In this document: piece by piece, positions 18,222 to 28,795 of the stretch
Position numbering within the stretch: position 1 is the stretch's first letter
Layout of the letters: each line of letters opens with the position of its first letter
Assembly: GCA_902548405.1 (NCBI GenBank)
Contig: CACCRN010000003.1
Span: 1 to 64,000, forward strand
Source of the DNA: an uncultured Pelagibacteraceae bacterium
GTDB lineage: Bacteria > Pseudomonadota > Alphaproteobacteria > Pelagibacterales > Pelagibacteraceae
DNA length: 64,000 nt
Reading direction: 5' to 3'
Program-made: the position numbers and the translations under genes
The notes under the pieces: generated by a model
What the model was told of the DNA's origin: nothing
The model's database searches: none
Seen by the model: the letters and a program-made list of their open reading frames with translations, nothing else

Positions 18222-19153
18222 TTGAAGTTTGATGCTCTCTTGAGTCTGTCATTTATTGTTTTTCCAATTCCTTCATTTGGTATTTTTTCTACAGCTATTG
18301 ATTTATATTTGTCTTTTTTTATTTTCCTCAAAACACTATACAGGTTTCTGGCAGCTTCATTTAAGTTATTTGTTTTGCTTAAATAATAAATATCTCTAGA
18401 TATATTTTCTCTTTTTTTTAAGAGTACAAAAGCTTCATTTTTTTTGTTTTTTTTTGCATTCATTCTTAAAGGTAATCCTGGAGAATAGTGTAAAGGAAAA
18501 AGACCAGGAGAAATTTTATCTTTTGAATTTATATTAATTATTATTTTTTGATTTAAAGTTTTTTTAATCTTTGAAACACTCAATCCTCCATATCTTAGTA
18601 ATCTAGGTTTATTTATTATATTTAATATTGTAGACTCGACACCAATTTTACAAACACCACCATTCAAAATAAATTTTATTTTGTTGCCAAATTCATCTTT
18701 GACGTCTGCTGCTTTTACAGCACTTAATCTTGAAGAAATATTAGCACTTGGTGCTGCAACTGGATATTTTAAATTTTTGAGTAATTTTCTAAATAGAGGA
18801 TGTTTTGGAAATCGTATAGCAACTGTTTTTTTATTATTAGTTACGAACTTTGATATTTTAGAATTTTTTTTGAGCTTCAATATATACGTTATTGGTCCTG
18901 GAGAAAATTTTTTATAAAGTTTTATAAAATTATCATTTATCTCACAGTCTTCTGAAATTTTTTTTAAATTATAGTAGTGAACAATTAGTGGATTGTTAGT
19001 GGGTCTTTTTTTTAGGTTAAAAATTTTTTTAACAGCGGTGTCCGAGTATGCGTTACCTGCGAGTCCGTAAACAGTTTCTGTTGGAACAGCTACACAATGA
19101 CTTTTATCTAAGTATTTTTTCGCTTTTTTGATGTTTGATTGAATATTTTTCAT
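18218..19153 (-). CDS. Sua5/TsaC-type threonylcarbamoyl-AMP synthase
   Basis: A 311-residue protein with the YrdC domain at the N terminus (VPTETVYGLAGNA, about residues 25-37; NPLIVHYYNL; AAPSANIS at about 140) and a C-terminal Sua5 domain (SPGLFPLHYSPGLPLRM). It makes threonylcarbamoyl-AMP, the precursor for t6A37 in ANN-reading tRNAs. An open frame continues 29 codons upstream to 19240, but that would run into the divergent xseB gene and its added sequence looks non-coding, so I start at ATG 19153. Only 20 bases separate it from xseB. It overlaps the ABC ATPase gene by four bases. Confidence 0.92.
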   Translation of the reverse strand: MKNIQSNIKKAKKYLDKSHCVAVPTETVYGLAGNAYSDTAVKKIFNLKKRPTNNPLIVHYYNLKKISEDCEINDNFIKLYKKFSPGPITYILKLKKNSKISKFVTNNKKTVAIRFPKHPLFRKLLKNLKYPVAAPSANISSRLSAVKAADVKDEFGNKIKFILNGGVCKIGVESTILNIINKPRLLRYGGLSVSKIKKTLNQKIIININSKDKISPGLFPLHYSPGLPLRMNAKKNKKNEAFVLLKKRENISRDIYYLSKTNNLNEAARNLYSVLRKIKKDKYKSIAVEKIPNEGIGKTINDRLKRASNFK

Positions 19154-19173
19154 GTAATAGTAATGATTAATAT

Positions 19174-19410
19174 ATGAAAGATAAAAATTTACCACTCGAT
19201 TATGATAATAGAACGCTTGAAGAGTTAACAGATGAAGCAAATCAAATGATAAAGTCTTTAGAAGAAAAAGATGACCTAGACAATTCTGTAGAAAGCTATC
19301 AAGAGTTATTAAAATTAAATAATTTAATTGAAAAAAAATTTCAAAAAAATTTTAGATCTATTAGTGAAAATACGAATAAAAAAATTAAGGATATCATTAA
19401 GAGAAAGTGA
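19174..19410 (+). CDS. xseB: XseB, exodeoxyribonuclease VII small subunit
   Basis: A 78-residue acidic helical protein with the family core TLEELTDEANQMIKSLEEKD followed by LEESVESYQE-like DNSVESYQELLKLNNLIEKK. Exonuclease VII degrades single-stranded DNA from both ends; the large subunit is not in this window. It precedes ispA and dxs, the standard xseB-ispA-dxs order, and overlaps ispA by four bases. The start codon lies 20 bases from the divergent Sua5-type gene, so its promoter must overlap that gene's 5' end. Confidence 0.9.
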   Translation: MKDKNLPLDYDNRTLEELTDEANQMIKSLEEKDDLDNSVESYQELLKLNNLIEKKFQKNFRSISENTNKKIKDIIKRK

Positions 19411-20279
19411 AAAATCAACTTAATAAAATTGCCAAAGATACCAATTTATTTTTGAAAAAATACATTCAGGAACAAGAAAATTCCAAATTAATTTATGCAA
19501 TGAAGTATGGATTATTTCCTGGAGGAAAAAAAATTAGATCTAAAATATTAATTGATATTGGATCGTTGTTCTCAATTAACTATCATACATTAATTGCTAT
19601 AGGTGCTGCTGTAGAATGTATTCATGCTTATTCTCTTATTCATGATGATTTACCATGCATGGATAATGACGATATGAGAAGAGGCAAACCATCAGCTCAT
19701 ATTAAATTTGGTGAGTCGACAGCTGTCCTCGCTGGGAATTCATTATTAACAATGGCTTTTGAAATTTTAACTAGCTCTAAGTTAAAGTTGAGCAACAAAA
19801 TTAAAGTTAAATTAGTAGATAAACTTTCTATGTGTTCGGGACATTTGGGTATAGCGGGTGGTCAATATTTAGATTTAGATTTTGAAAAAAAGAAAGTTTC
19901 AAAAAAACAAATTATAGATATGGAAATTAAAAAAACAGGAAAACTTTTTAGTTTTTGTTGTGCAGTACCAGCAATCATCAAGGAGAAAAGTCTGAAGGAA
20001 ATAAAATTTTTTGAGAGTATTGGTTCTAATATTGGTCTTCTTTTTCAAATAGCAGATGATTTAATAGATTTTAAAGGTAATTCTAAAATTGCTGGGAAAA
20101 GAACAAAAAAAGACAAAAAAAAAGGCAAAGCTACACTTATAAGTTTGCTAGGTTATGATGCCTCAATCAAATATTGTGGTAAGATTATTTTAGATATTAA
20201 TAGAAATTTAAAAATTTATGGTTCAAAATCAAAAAAATTAAACGATACATTAGAATTTATATTGAATAGAAATAAATGA
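19407..20279 (+). CDS. ispA: IspA, short-chain polyprenyl (farnesyl/geranyl) diphosphate synthase
   Basis: A 290-residue trans-prenyltransferase. The first aspartate-rich motif is [14 protein letters not shown] (about residues 81-94; the DDxxxxD type found in farnesyl diphosphate synthases) and the second is ADDLIDFKG (about 216). It condenses IPP with DMAPP and geranyl diphosphate for quinone and carrier lipid synthesis. The start is GTG at 19407, overlapping the xseB stop (GTGA), and the gene overlaps dxs by four bases. Chain length C10 versus C15 cannot be proved here, but FPP is the usual product at this locus. Confidence 0.92.
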   Translation: MKNQLNKIAKDTNLFLKKYIQEQENSKLIYAMKYGLFPGGKKIRSKILIDIGSLFSINYHTLIAIGAAVECIHAYSLIHDDLPCMDNDDMRRGKPSAHIKFGESTAVLAGNSLLTMAFEILTSSKLKLSNKIKVKLVDKLSMCSGHLGIAGGQYLDLDFEKKKVSKKQIIDMEIKKTGKLFSFCCAVPAIIKEKSLKEIKFFESIGSNIGLLFQIADDLIDFKGNSKIAGKRTKKDKKKGKATLISLLGYDASIKYCGKIILDINRNLKIYGSKSKKLNDTLEFILNRNK

Positions 20280-22192
20280 AAAATAATTACAAGTTTTTAG
20301 ATAATATTAACTTTCCATCTGATTTAAGAAAAGTTTCAGAAAATGATTTACAACAAGTAGCCGATGAAGTTAGGGAAGAGATGATCAGTGCAGTATCTAA
20401 AACTGGTGGACATTTAGGTGCAGGTCTAGGGGTTGTTGAGCTGACTGTAGCTCTGCACTATGTTTTTGACACACCTAATGATAGATTAATTTGGGATGTA
20501 GGACACCAAGCATATCCACATAAAATTTTAACGGGAAGAAAACAAAAAATTACAACCTTAAGACAAGGCAACGGTTTATCAGGTTTTACTAAAAGATCTG
20601 AGAGTGAATATGACCCATTTGGTGCAGCTCATAGTTCCACATCTATATCATCTGCACTTGGCATGGCTGAAGCAAATAAATTAGAAAATAAATCTTCAAA
20701 TGTAATAGCTGTTATTGGAGATGGCGCAATTAGTGCTGGTATGGCATACGAAGCTATGAATAACGCTGGCGCATCTAAAACTAAAATGATCGTTATATTA
20801 AATGATAATGATATGTCTATTGCAAAACCAGTAGGTGCAATGAGAACATATTTAGCAAAGTTATTTACTGGAAAAATCTATTTTAGCTTAAGAGAAACTT
20901 TAAAATTAATCACCTCAGCTTTTTCAAAAAGATTTAGTGCTAAAGCTGGTAAGGCAGAAGATTTTTTTCGTTCTGCTGTCACCGGTGGAACACTATTTAG
21001 CTCACTTGGTTTTTATTATGCAGGACCAATAGATGGACATGATCTTTCCACACTTGTCCCTATTTTAAGAAATGCTAGAGACTCAAAGCATGAGGGCCCA
21101 ATTATGATACACATTAAAACTCAAAAAGGAAAAGGATATTCATATGCTGAAAAAGCTAGCGATCACTACCATGGAGTATCGAAATTTAATGTTGAAACTG
21201 GAGAGCAACAAAAGAGTGGTTCTAATTTACCCGCTTATACAAAAGTATTTGCAAATACACTTGTTAAACATGCAAAAAAAGACAGTAAGATTGTCGGAAT
21301 AACTGCGGCAATGCCAGGTGGAACAGGTATGGATATTTTTGGTAACGAATTTCCAAAAAGAATGTTTGACGTTGGTATAGCTGAACAGCATGCAGTTACT
21401 TTTGCTGCAGGTCTTGCAACAGAGGGGTATAAACCCTATGCCGCTATCTATTCTACCTTTCTTCAAAGAGCCTATGATCAAGTTGTACATGATGTAGCAA
21501 TACAGAGTCTACCTGTAAGATTTGCAATAGATAGAGCTGGATTAGTTGGTGCAGATGGATCAACGCACGCAGGTTCTTTTGATATTACTTATTTGTCAAC
21601 TTTGCCAAATTTTATCGTGATGGCAGCTAGTGATGAAGCTGAGTTAGTAAAAATGATTAATACTTCAGTTGATATTAATGATAAACCCTGTGCAATAAGA
21701 TATCCAAGAGGAACCGGTGTTGGAGTTCAACTTCCTTCAATAGAGGAAAAAATAGAGATAGGTAAAGGAAAAATTATTCACCAAGGAACTCAGGTTTGTT
21801 TGTTGAGTTTAGGAACGAGACTTGAGGAATGTAAAGTAGCTGCAGAAGAATTGAAAGCAAAGGGTATTTCAGCAACAATTATAGATGCCAGATTTGCTAA
21901 ACCTTTAGATGAAGATTTAATTTTAAAATCTGCAAGAGAACATGAATTAATGATTACAATTGAAGAAGGCTCTATTGGAGGGTTCGGATCCCATGTTAAA
22001 AATTTATTAGCTGAAAAAGGAATATTTGATAAAGGTTTAAAATTTAGATCTATGACACTTCCCGATGAATTCATAGAGCAAGATAATCCAAAAAAAATGT
22101 ATGATATTGCTGGACTGAATAGTCCACAAATTACAAAAAAAGTTTTAGAAGTTTTATTTAATAAGGATTCTATTAGAGTTGTAAAAAACTAA
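20276..22192 (+). CDS. dxs: Dxs, 1-deoxy-D-xylulose-5-phosphate synthase
   Basis: A 638-residue thiamine-diphosphate enzyme making DXP from pyruvate and glyceraldehyde-3-phosphate, the first step of the MEP isoprenoid pathway. Visible: [20 protein letters not shown] (about residues 42-61), the ThDP motif [16 protein letters not shown] (about 149-164), [18 protein letters not shown] with the catalytic glutamate (about 363-380), and [16 protein letters not shown]. Full length. Overlaps ispA by four bases; it faces the convergent aroC gene four bases beyond its stop. Confidence 0.97.
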   Translation: MKNNYKFLDNINFPSDLRKVSENDLQQVADEVREEMISAVSKTGGHLGAGLGVVELTVALHYVFDTPNDRLIWDVGHQAYPHKILTGRKQKITTLRQGNGLSGFTKRSESEYDPFGAAHSSTSISSALGMAEANKLENKSSNVIAVIGDGAISAGMAYEAMNNAGASKTKMIVILNDNDMSIAKPVGAMRTYLAKLFTGKIYFSLRETLKLITSAFSKRFSAKAGKAEDFFRSAVTGGTLFSSLGFYYAGPIDGHDLSTLVPILRNARDSKHEGPIMIHIKTQKGKGYSYAEKASDHYHGVSKFNVETGEQQKSGSNLPAYTKVFANTLVKHAKKDSKIVGITAAMPGGTGMDIFGNEFPKRMFDVGIAEQHAVTFAAGLATEGYKPYAAIYSTFLQRAYDQVVHDVAIQSLPVRFAIDRAGLVGADGSTHAGSFDITYLSTLPNFIVMAASDEAELVKMINTSVDINDKPCAIRYPRGTGVGVQLPSIEEKIEIGKGKIIHQGTQVCLLSLGTRLEECKVAAEELKAKGISATIIDARFAKPLDEDLILKSAREHELMITIEEGSIGGFGSHVKNLLAEKGIFDKGLKFRSMTLPDEFIEQDNPKKMYDIAGLNSPQITKKVLEVLFNKDSIRVVKN

Positions 22193-22196
22193 TTAC

Positions 22197-23279
22197 TTAT
22201 CTGCACTGAGCCTGATTCATTAGATAGTGGTCTAATAAAACACAATTCATCATAGCTTCTCCAACTGGAACAGCTCTTATTCCTACGCAAGGGTCATGTC
22301 TCCCTTTAACTGATATTGTCGTATTTTTTCCGAATTTATTAATCGTTTTTCTTGTAGTTAAAATTGAAGATGTAGGTTTAACAGCAAATGATGCTATTAT
22401 TTCTTGCCCAGAAGAAATTCCGCCTAAGATCCCGCCTGCATTATTAGAGTTAAATTTTAATTTATTATTTATTGATGATATTTCATCAGAGTTTTGCTCG
22501 CCACTAAGTTGTGCAGAATTCATTCCAGCACCAACATTTACCCCTTTAACTGCATTAATGCTCATAAAGGCTGATGCAATATCAGAATCTAATTTTGAAT
22601 AAATAGGCGCACCAAGACCCGCAGGAATACCTCTGGCCCTAACCTCTATTACAGCTCCGCATGATGACCCTGATTTTCTTACACCAAGTAAATATTTTTC
22701 CCATAATTTAATCATGGACTTATCTGGACAAAAGAATGGATTTTTTGAAATAATTTTATCACTCCATTGTGACGTATCACATCCTAAGATGCCTAATTGA
22801 GTGACAGCACCTATTACTTTAAATTTTTTTCCTAATTTTTTTTGAAGTACTAGTTTAGCTATAGCACCTGCCGCAACTCTTGAAGCTGTCTCCCTAGCTG
22901 AAGATCTGCCTCCACCTCTATAATCTCTAATTCCATATTTTTTGAAATAGGTAAAGTCCGCATGACCTGGTCTAAATTTATCTTTTATATTTCCATAGTC
23001 TTTAGATCTCATGTCTTTATTATAAATAATTAAAGAAATTGGTGTGCCAGTAGTTTTTCCTTCAAATACACCTGAAAGTATTTGGACCTTATCATCTTCT
23101 TTTCTTTGTGTGGTAAATTTTGATTGTCCAGGTTTTCTTTTGTCTAATTCTAATTGAATATCTTTTTCATCTAGATTTATGTTTGGAGGACAACCGTCAA
23201 CTATGCAGCCAATAGCAGGACCATGAGATTCACCCCAAGTTGTGAAACGAAATAGCTTTCCAAAAGTGTTAAATGACAT
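22197..23279 (-). CDS. aroC: AroC, chorismate synthase
   Basis: A 360-residue FMN-dependent enzyme converting EPSP to chorismate. Signatures: the N-terminal [23 protein letters not shown] region (residues about 10-31), the [19 protein letters not shown] segment (about 120-138) and the C-terminal [19 protein letters not shown]. Single gene on the minus strand between dxs (convergent) and pdxH (divergent, 33 bases). The short, very AT-rich divergent gap must hold both promoters. Confidence 0.97.
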   Translation of the reverse strand: MSFNTFGKLFRFTTWGESHGPAIGCIVDGCPPNINLDEKDIQLELDKRKPGQSKFTTQRKEDDKVQILSGVFEGKTTGTPISLIIYNKDMRSKDYGNIKDKFRPGHADFTYFKKYGIRDYRGGGRSSARETASRVAAGAIAKLVLQKKLGKKFKVIGAVTQLGILGCDTSQWSDKIISKNPFFCPDKSMIKLWEKYLLGVRKSGSSCGAVIEVRARGIPAGLGAPIYSKLDSDIASAFMSINAVKGVNVGAGMNSAQLSGEQNSDEISSINNKLKFNSNNAGGILGGISSGQEIIASFAVKPTSSILTTRKTINKFGKNTTISVKGRHDPCVGIRAVPVGEAMMNCVLLDHYLMNQAQCR

Positions 23280-23312
23280 TATTTATATTATATAGATTAT
23301 TTTGTTTAAATT

Positions 23313-23939
23313 ATGAATGAAAAAAACCAACTTGGTATCGACAGCTGCTTTTTAAATTTAGATGACCCAATTAAGTTATTTGAAATATGGATGGAAAAAG
23401 CTAAACAGAGTGAACCAAATGATCCAAATGCAGTTGCGCTAGCAACTTCAAGTAAAAATAATGTTCCATCAGTCAGAATGGTGCTCCTTAAGGGTTTTAA
23501 TAAAGATGGATTTGTTTTCTACACTAATTTAAATAGTCGAAAAGGTAATGAACTAAAGGAAAATCCTAACGCTTCAATGTGTTTTCATTGGAAAAGTCTT
23601 TTAAGACAAGTCAGAATTACTGGAACCGTATCATTAGTTTCGGATGATGTTGCAGATGAATATTATTCTTCGAGAGCATATGAAAGTAGAATTGGTGCAT
23701 GGGCATCAAATCAGAGCCAAGAATTAAAAAATAGAGATGAATTAATAAATTCAATTAAGGTATATAAAAATAAATATTCTGATGAAACAAAAGTTCCTAG
23801 ACCAAAACACTGGTCTGGATGGAATTTAAATCCACAAAATATAGAGTTTTGGCTAGATGGAGAAAATAGAATTCATGAAAGATTGCTCTATACAAAAAGT
23901 CAGAATGGATTATGGAATAAGTCTTTATTAAGTCCTTAA
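23313..23939 (+). CDS. pdxH: PdxH, pyridoxine/pyridoxamine 5'-phosphate oxidase
   Basis: A 208-residue FMN enzyme making pyridoxal 5'-phosphate. Family features: NAVALATSSKNNVPSVRMVLLKGF (about residues 38-61), GFVFYTNLNSRKGNEL, CFHWKSLLRQVRITG, and the C-terminal FWLDGENRIHERLLY. Length is as expected. It is monocistronic, divergent from aroC, and its stop overlaps that of the convergent ispB gene by four bases. Confidence 0.96.
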   Translation: MNEKNQLGIDSCFLNLDDPIKLFEIWMEKAKQSEPNDPNAVALATSSKNNVPSVRMVLLKGFNKDGFVFYTNLNSRKGNELKENPNASMCFHWKSLLRQVRITGTVSLVSDDVADEYYSSRAYESRIGAWASNQSQELKNRDELINSIKVYKNKYSDETKVPRPKHWSGWNLNPQNIEFWLDGENRIHERLLYTKSQNGLWNKSLLSP

Positions 23940-24949
23940 AAATTTCTTGCTAAACTGAAAGATGTAAGTTTTTTAAGAATTTCTTTTTCTTTAGTATCCC
24001 TGAACACACTTAAAGAATTTGATGCTAAATTAATATAGTGCTGAGCTTTTTGGTAGCATTCATTTATAATCTTATATTTATTAATCAAAGATATAATACT
24101 ATTCAAATCTTCTTTTGTTCTCTCTTTTTTATTAAAAACTTGTTTAAGCTTATTTTTTTCATTGTTTTCTAATTTTTGGTAAAGCAAGATTATTGGCAAA
24201 GTTACTTTTCCTTCAAAAAAATCTTTTCCTATTTTTTTTCCAAATAATTTTAATTCAGAATTATAATCTAATGTGTCGTCTGCAATCTGAAAAGTTAACC
24301 CCAAATTCCTCCCATAAAATTCTAGCGCATCTTTTTCTTTATTTTCTACTTCAGCTAAAATTGCACCTACTTTTGTTGAAGCAGCAAATAGTTCTGCAGT
24401 TTTGGCAGAGATAATTTTTAAATATGTTTCTTCAAGCATATCAACTTCATTATTATGTTGTAGTTGTAATACTTCTCCCTGGGCAATTTTAGATGAAGTT
24501 GATGATAATAATTTTAATACCTCTAAGTTTCCATCTTCCACCATCATCTCAAAGCATCTACTTAAGAGATAATCTCCAATTAAAACCGAGGAATGATTAC
24601 TCCAAATTTTATTTAAAGTTTCTTTACCTCTTCTAATCTCACCTTCATCGATAACATCATCATGCATCAAAGTTGCACTATGAATAAGTTCTACACAAGC
24701 TGCTAAATTTACGTCTCTTGAACCTTTTGAGTAACCACATAACTTAGCACTTCCTAAAGTTAATAAAGCCCTAAGTCTTTTGCCACCAGTCTCTATATGA
24801 TAATTAGTCATTTTTTGAACTAATTGAACATCACTCATTAATTTGGATTTTATTCTTTCTTCAGTCAAAGCTAGTTTTTCTTCAACAGAATCCCTCAATT
24901 GGAAATATGAATTATTTATCTGGTTTTTAAGCTTTACTACAGTTCCCAT
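23936..24949 (-). CDS. ispB: IspB-type long-chain polyprenyl diphosphate synthase
   Basis: A 337-residue trans-prenyltransferase separate from IspA. It has the first aspartate-rich motif in the medium/long-chain form DDVIDEGEIRRG (about residues 94-105) and the second as ADDTLDY (about 221). Small residues just before the first motif (SATLMHDD) fit a long product. It likely makes the C40-C50 side chain of ubiquinone. It is divergent from the S49 peptidase gene at 25064, with 114 bases between them. Confidence 0.9.
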   Translation of the reverse strand: MGTVVKLKNQINNSYFQLRDSVEEKLALTEERIKSKLMSDVQLVQKMTNYHIETGGKRLRALLTLGSAKLCGYSKGSRDVNLAACVELIHSATLMHDDVIDEGEIRRGKETLNKIWSNHSSVLIGDYLLSRCFEMMVEDGNLEVLKLLSSTSSKIAQGEVLQLQHNNEVDMLEETYLKIISAKTAELFAASTKVGAILAEVENKEKDALEFYGRNLGLTFQIADDTLDYNSELKLFGKKIGKDFFEGKVTLPIILLYQKLENNEKNKLKQVFNKKERTKEDLNSIISLINKYKIINECYQKAQHYINLASNSLSVFRDTKEKEILKKLTSFSLARNF

Positions 24950-24995
24950 ATTAATTTTAAATTAATATAATTAAGCTATATTTATTACTTATCAT

Positions 24996-25023
24996 TTGAC
25001 GCACCTATTTCTTCAATTATAAG
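24996..25023 (+). promoter_or_regulatory. Putative sigma-70 promoter for the S49 peptidase-glyQS run
   Basis: TTGACG at 24996-25001, 16 bases, and TATAAG at 25018-25023 form a good promoter match, with a predicted start about 33 bases before the ATG at 25064. It is the only strong plus-strand promoter seen ahead of the overlapping peptidase-glyQ-glyS-ppdK genes. Confidence 0.5.
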
Positions 25024-25063
25024 TAGTCTTTATAATAAACTAAATATTCTGTAAGAGATAAAT

Positions 25064-25867
25064 ATGTTCTCCTTTTTAAAAAAGAAAAAAATTGTTTCAC
25101 ATATTAAATTGAATGGCGTCATTGGTAATGCTGGTAAATTTAAGCAAGGTATTGATTTTGCAGGACAGGAAGAAATTATTAAAAAAGCTTTTTCACTAAA
25201 AAAAGCTGCTGCAGTAGCAATATCGATCAATTCTCCAGGAGGCTCACCTGTGCAGTCACATTTAATTTATAGTTTTATTCGTCAGCAAGCTAAAAAAAGT
25301 AATAAGAAAGTTATTTTTTTTGCAGAAGATGTTGCTGCATCTGGGGGATATCTTATCTCATGTGCTGGAGATGAAATTTATGCAAATTCAAGTTCAATTA
25401 TTGGATCTATAGGGGTTATATATTCATCATTTGGTTTTACTGAATTAATCAAGAAAATAGGTGTTGAGAGAAGAGTTCATACAGCTGGAAAGAATAAGAG
25501 CACACTTGATCCTTTTATGGAAGAAAAGGAAGAAGATATTCAAAGACTTAAAAATATTCAATTAGATTTACACCAAGATTTCATAAATGTTGTTGAAAAA
25601 AGTCGTGGAGCAAAATTAAATAAAACAGAAGTAGAATTATTTTCTGGTGAATTTTGGTCAGGTTCAAGAGCTAAGAAATTAGGATTAATAGATGGCATAG
25701 GAGATGCACATGAAATCTTAAAAGAAAAGTTTGGTGAAGATGTTGTAATTAAAAAATTTGAAAAAACAAAAGGGTGGTTAAGTCAAAAACTTTCATCTTC
25801 GAATCATATTGACCAATTTGCAAATATTTTAGATGAAAGATCAATCTGGCAAAGATATGGTTTCTAA
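25064..25867 (+). CDS. S49 family peptidase (SppA/SohB-like)
   Basis: A 267-residue ClpP-fold serine protease. SINSPGGSP (residues 54-62) forms the oxyanion region; the nucleophile is S93 in AASGGY and the base is probably K145 in [11 protein letters not shown], so the Ser-Lys dyad is present. The N terminus (MFSFLKKKK) has no signal anchor, unlike SppA and SohB, which are membrane-bound; this form appears soluble or peripheral. Members cleave leftover signal peptides or membrane proteins. The 3' end overlaps glyQ by 35 bases if glyQ starts at its first ATG. A promoter-like sequence lies 40 bases upstream. Confidence 0.85.
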   Translation: MFSFLKKKKIVSHIKLNGVIGNAGKFKQGIDFAGQEEIIKKAFSLKKAAAVAISINSPGGSPVQSHLIYSFIRQQAKKSNKKVIFFAEDVAASGGYLISCAGDEIYANSSSIIGSIGVIYSSFGFTELIKKIGVERRVHTAGKNKSTLDPFMEEKEEDIQRLKNIQLDLHQDFINVVEKSRGAKLNKTEVELFSGEFWSGSRAKKLGLIDGIGDAHEILKEKFGEDVVIKKFEKTKGWLSQKLSSSNHIDQFANILDERSIWQRYGF

Positions 25868-26729
25868 ATCAAAAGAGAAAATTCTTACATTTCAAAATAC
25901 AATTTTAAATCTTCAAAAGTTTTGGAGCAAAAAGGGATGTGTAGTTCTCCAACCTTATGACATGGAAGTAGGAGCAGGTACATTTCATCCAGCAACTACA
26001 TTGAGGTCATTAGGGGCTAAACCTTGGAAGACAGCATATGTGCAGCCATCAAGAAGACCCACAGATGGTAGGTATGGAGATAATCCAAATAGACTTCAAC
26101 ATTATTATCAGTTTCAAGTTCTTATTAAACCTTCACCTGAAAATATTAAAAAACTTTACCTTAATAGTTTATCATCTATAGGAATTAATCATTCAGATCA
26201 TGATATTAGATTTGTAGAAGACGACTGGGAAAGCCCAACATTGGGAGCTGCTGGTCTTGGTTGGGAGGTATGGTGTGATGGCATGGAAATTACTCAATTT
26301 ACTTATTTTCAACAGATGGCAGGATTTGAGTGTAAACCTGTTTCTGTAGAAATTACATATGGATTAGAAAGAATATGTATGTTTATTCAGCAACAAAAAA
26401 ATGTTTACGATTTGTTATGGAATGATGATGGCGTAAAATATAAAGAAGTATTTCATCAAGCTGAGAGAGAATTTTCGGCATATAATTTTGAACATGCAAA
26501 TGTAGAATCCCTTTTTAAAATGTTTGATATGCACGAGTCGGAAGCAAAGTCATTAGTTGAAAAAAAAATTTCACTACCAGCTTATGATCAATGTTTAAAA
26601 GCAAGTCATGTATTTAATATACTAGATGCACGCGGAGCAATTAGCGTTGCTCAAAGAGCAGGATATATTGCAAGAATAAGAGATATTACAAAATCAGCTG
26701 CTAGTATTTGGTTAGATAGTCAAAAATAA
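25833..26729 (+). CDS. glyQ: GlyQ, glycyl-tRNA synthetase alpha subunit
   Basis: A 298-residue class II synthetase alpha subunit of the bacterial alpha2-beta2 type. Diagnostic stretches: [21 protein letters not shown] (first 20 recognisable from about residue 27), [24 protein letters not shown] and the motif 3 region [15 protein letters not shown]. The first ATG is at 25833, inside the peptidase gene; a second in-frame ATG at 25857 would shorten the overlap and still leave the conserved part whole, so the exact start is open. The stop overlaps the glyS ATG. Confidence 0.96.
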   Translation: MKDQSGKDMVSKSKEKILTFQNTILNLQKFWSKKGCVVLQPYDMEVGAGTFHPATTLRSLGAKPWKTAYVQPSRRPTDGRYGDNPNRLQHYYQFQVLIKPSPENIKKLYLNSLSSIGINHSDHDIRFVEDDWESPTLGAAGLGWEVWCDGMEITQFTYFQQMAGFECKPVSVEITYGLERICMFIQQQKNVYDLLWNDDGVKYKEVFHQAEREFSAYNFEHANVESLFKMFDMHESEAKSLVEKKISLPAYDQCLKASHVFNILDARGAISVAQRAGYIARIRDITKSAASIWLDSQK

Positions 26730-28795
26730 TGTCTGAATTTTTCTTAGAATTATTTAGTGAGGAAGTACCTTCAAATTTACAAAAAAATTTAAGAGAAAAT
26801 TTATTAAAAAGTTTTAATGAATTTTTTTTAGAAAAATCTATTAAATTTAAAAAAAGTTCGTCTTACTCAACACCTAATAGATTATTAATTTTGTTTGAGG
26901 GAGTTGAAAAGAAGATAGTTTTAAAATCTGAGGAAATAAAAGGTCCGAGTACAAAGTCTCCAGATGCTGCGTTGGAGGGATTTGCGAGATCAAATGGTGT
27001 TTCAAAAAAAGAATTGTTTATAAAAAAAACAGATAAAGGTGAGTTCTATTTTTATAAAACTAGATCAAAAAAATTAGATACACATTCATTATTAGAAGGA
27101 GCCATACCTCAAATATTGAATAAAATTCAGTGGAAAAAGTCAATGAAATGGTCAAATTATGAACTATTATGGGGTAGGCCATTAAAATCTATCTTATCCA
27201 TCTTTGATAAAAAAAAACTAAATTTTAAATTTCATCATTTCATTTCATCTAATTTAACATTTGTAGATAAAGAATTTGAAGAAAAGAAAAAACTATTTTC
27301 AGACTTTAAATCTTATAAAAATTTTTTTAAAAAAATGGATATACTTATCGATCACACTGAGAGAAAAGATTTAATAGAAAAAAAATTCGATATTTTTTTA
27401 AAAAAAAGAAATATATATATTGAAAGCAATCCCAAGCTTCTTCAGGAAGTAGTCGATTTAACTGACCAACCAAACGTAATTGTTTGTGAATTTGATAAAA
27501 AATTTTTAAATATACCTAAAGAGATTTTAATACTAACCATGCAACACCACCAAAAGTATTTTCCTACTTTTGATAAAAAAGGAAAAATTACAAATCAATT
27601 TTTGGTAGTAGCAAATAATAAAGATAAAAAAGGATTAATTAAATTAGGAAATGAAAGAGTAGTTGAAGCAAGATTGAGTGATGCAGAATTTTTCTGGCAA
27701 AAAGATAAAGCTCAAAACATGGTCAAAAAAATTTCTGATTTAAAATTAATGAATTATTTCAAAGGTCTTGGAAATTATTTTGATAAAGCTCAAAGAATGA
27801 GAAAGCTTGGAGCTAATATTTCTGATGAGTTATTAATTAGCAAAGAAAAAGTAGAATTATCAGCATCTATAAGCAAAGTAGACTTGTTATCTGAATTGGT
27901 TGGTGAATTTCCAGAACTTCAAGGAATAATGGGAGGTTATTTTGCAAATGAGCAAGGTTTTGATAAAGAAATATCACTTGCTGTTAGTGAGCAATATTTA
28001 CCTGTTGGATCTGGAACAAAAATTCCAAAAAAACCTTATAGCATTGCCTTATCCTTAGCTGACAAGATTGATACTTTAGTTGGATTTTTTGGAGTAAACC
28101 AAAAACCAACAAGTTCCAAGGATCCTTTTGCCTTAAGAAGATTAGCATTAGGGATTGTTAGAATTATGATTGAAAATAAAAAAGATTTTAAAATTAGAGA
28201 TTTAATAAATTATTCTTCAAGCTTGTATCAGGATCAAGGATTTGAATTTCAGAATAAATCTTTACAAAAAGAATTACTAGATTTTTTATTAGAGAGATTG
28301 AAATATTATATGAAAGAGGAAAATATCCGAAACGATATAATACAAGCTTCAACAAGTTCTTATAACTTAGATCAATCTGTAACTATTTTTAATAAAGCAA
28401 AAAATTTAAATAAAGTAATAAATAAACAAAATGGAATAGATATTATTTCAAGCTATAAAAGAGCATCAAATATTCTAGAAAGTGAGCTTAAAAAAGATAA
28501 AATCGAATTATCTAATACAACCGACCCTAGTATTTTTAGAACTGAGCTTGAAAAAAATTTATTTAAAAAAATTAATGAATTGAGGAAATATTTTTCTAGT
28601 ATTAATAATGATGAAAATTTTGTTCAAACATTGGACAATTTAGCAAGTATTAAAACAGAAGTATTTGATTTTTTTGATAATGTAATCGTGAATGAGGATG
28701 ATCTGGTAATTAAGAAAAATAGGCTAGAACTAATTCAAATGATGTGTAAAACATTCGATAATTATGTTAACTTTTCTTTAATCGAGTCTAGCTGA
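26729..28795 (+). CDS. glyS: GlyS, glycyl-tRNA synthetase beta subunit
   Basis: A 688-residue tRNA-binding beta subunit. It begins with the family pattern FFLELFSEEVPSNLQ, contains LTMQHHQKYFPTFDKKGK (about residue 269), the HD-like region GEFPELQGIMGGYFANEQG and SIALSLADKIDTLVGFF, followed by DPFALRRLALGIVRI and a C-terminal DALR-type anticodon-binding portion. Directly overlaps glyQ and ppdK by one base each, so the three genes are translated in series. Confidence 0.96.
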   Translation: MSEFFLELFSEEVPSNLQKNLRENLLKSFNEFFLEKSIKFKKSSSYSTPNRLLILFEGVEKKIVLKSEEIKGPSTKSPDAALEGFARSNGVSKKELFIKKTDKGEFYFYKTRSKKLDTHSLLEGAIPQILNKIQWKKSMKWSNYELLWGRPLKSILSIFDKKKLNFKFHHFISSNLTFVDKEFEEKKKLFSDFKSYKNFFKKMDILIDHTERKDLIEKKFDIFLKKRNIYIESNPKLLQEVVDLTDQPNVIVCEFDKKFLNIPKEILILTMQHHQKYFPTFDKKGKITNQFLVVANNKDKKGLIKLGNERVVEARLSDAEFFWQKDKAQNMVKKISDLKLMNYFKGLGNYFDKAQRMRKLGANISDELLISKEKVELSASISKVDLLSELVGEFPELQGIMGGYFANEQGFDKEISLAVSEQYLPVGSGTKIPKKPYSIALSLADKIDTLVGFFGVNQKPTSSKDPFALRRLALGIVRIMIENKKDFKIRDLINYSSSLYQDQGFEFQNKSLQKELLDFLLERLKYYMKEENIRNDIIQASTSSYNLDQSVTIFNKAKNLNKVINKQNGIDIISSYKRASNILESELKKDKIELSNTTDPSIFRTELEKNLFKKINELRKYFSSINNDENFVQTLDNLASIKTEVFDFFDNVIVNEDDLVIKKNRLELIQMMCKTFDNYVNFSLIESS

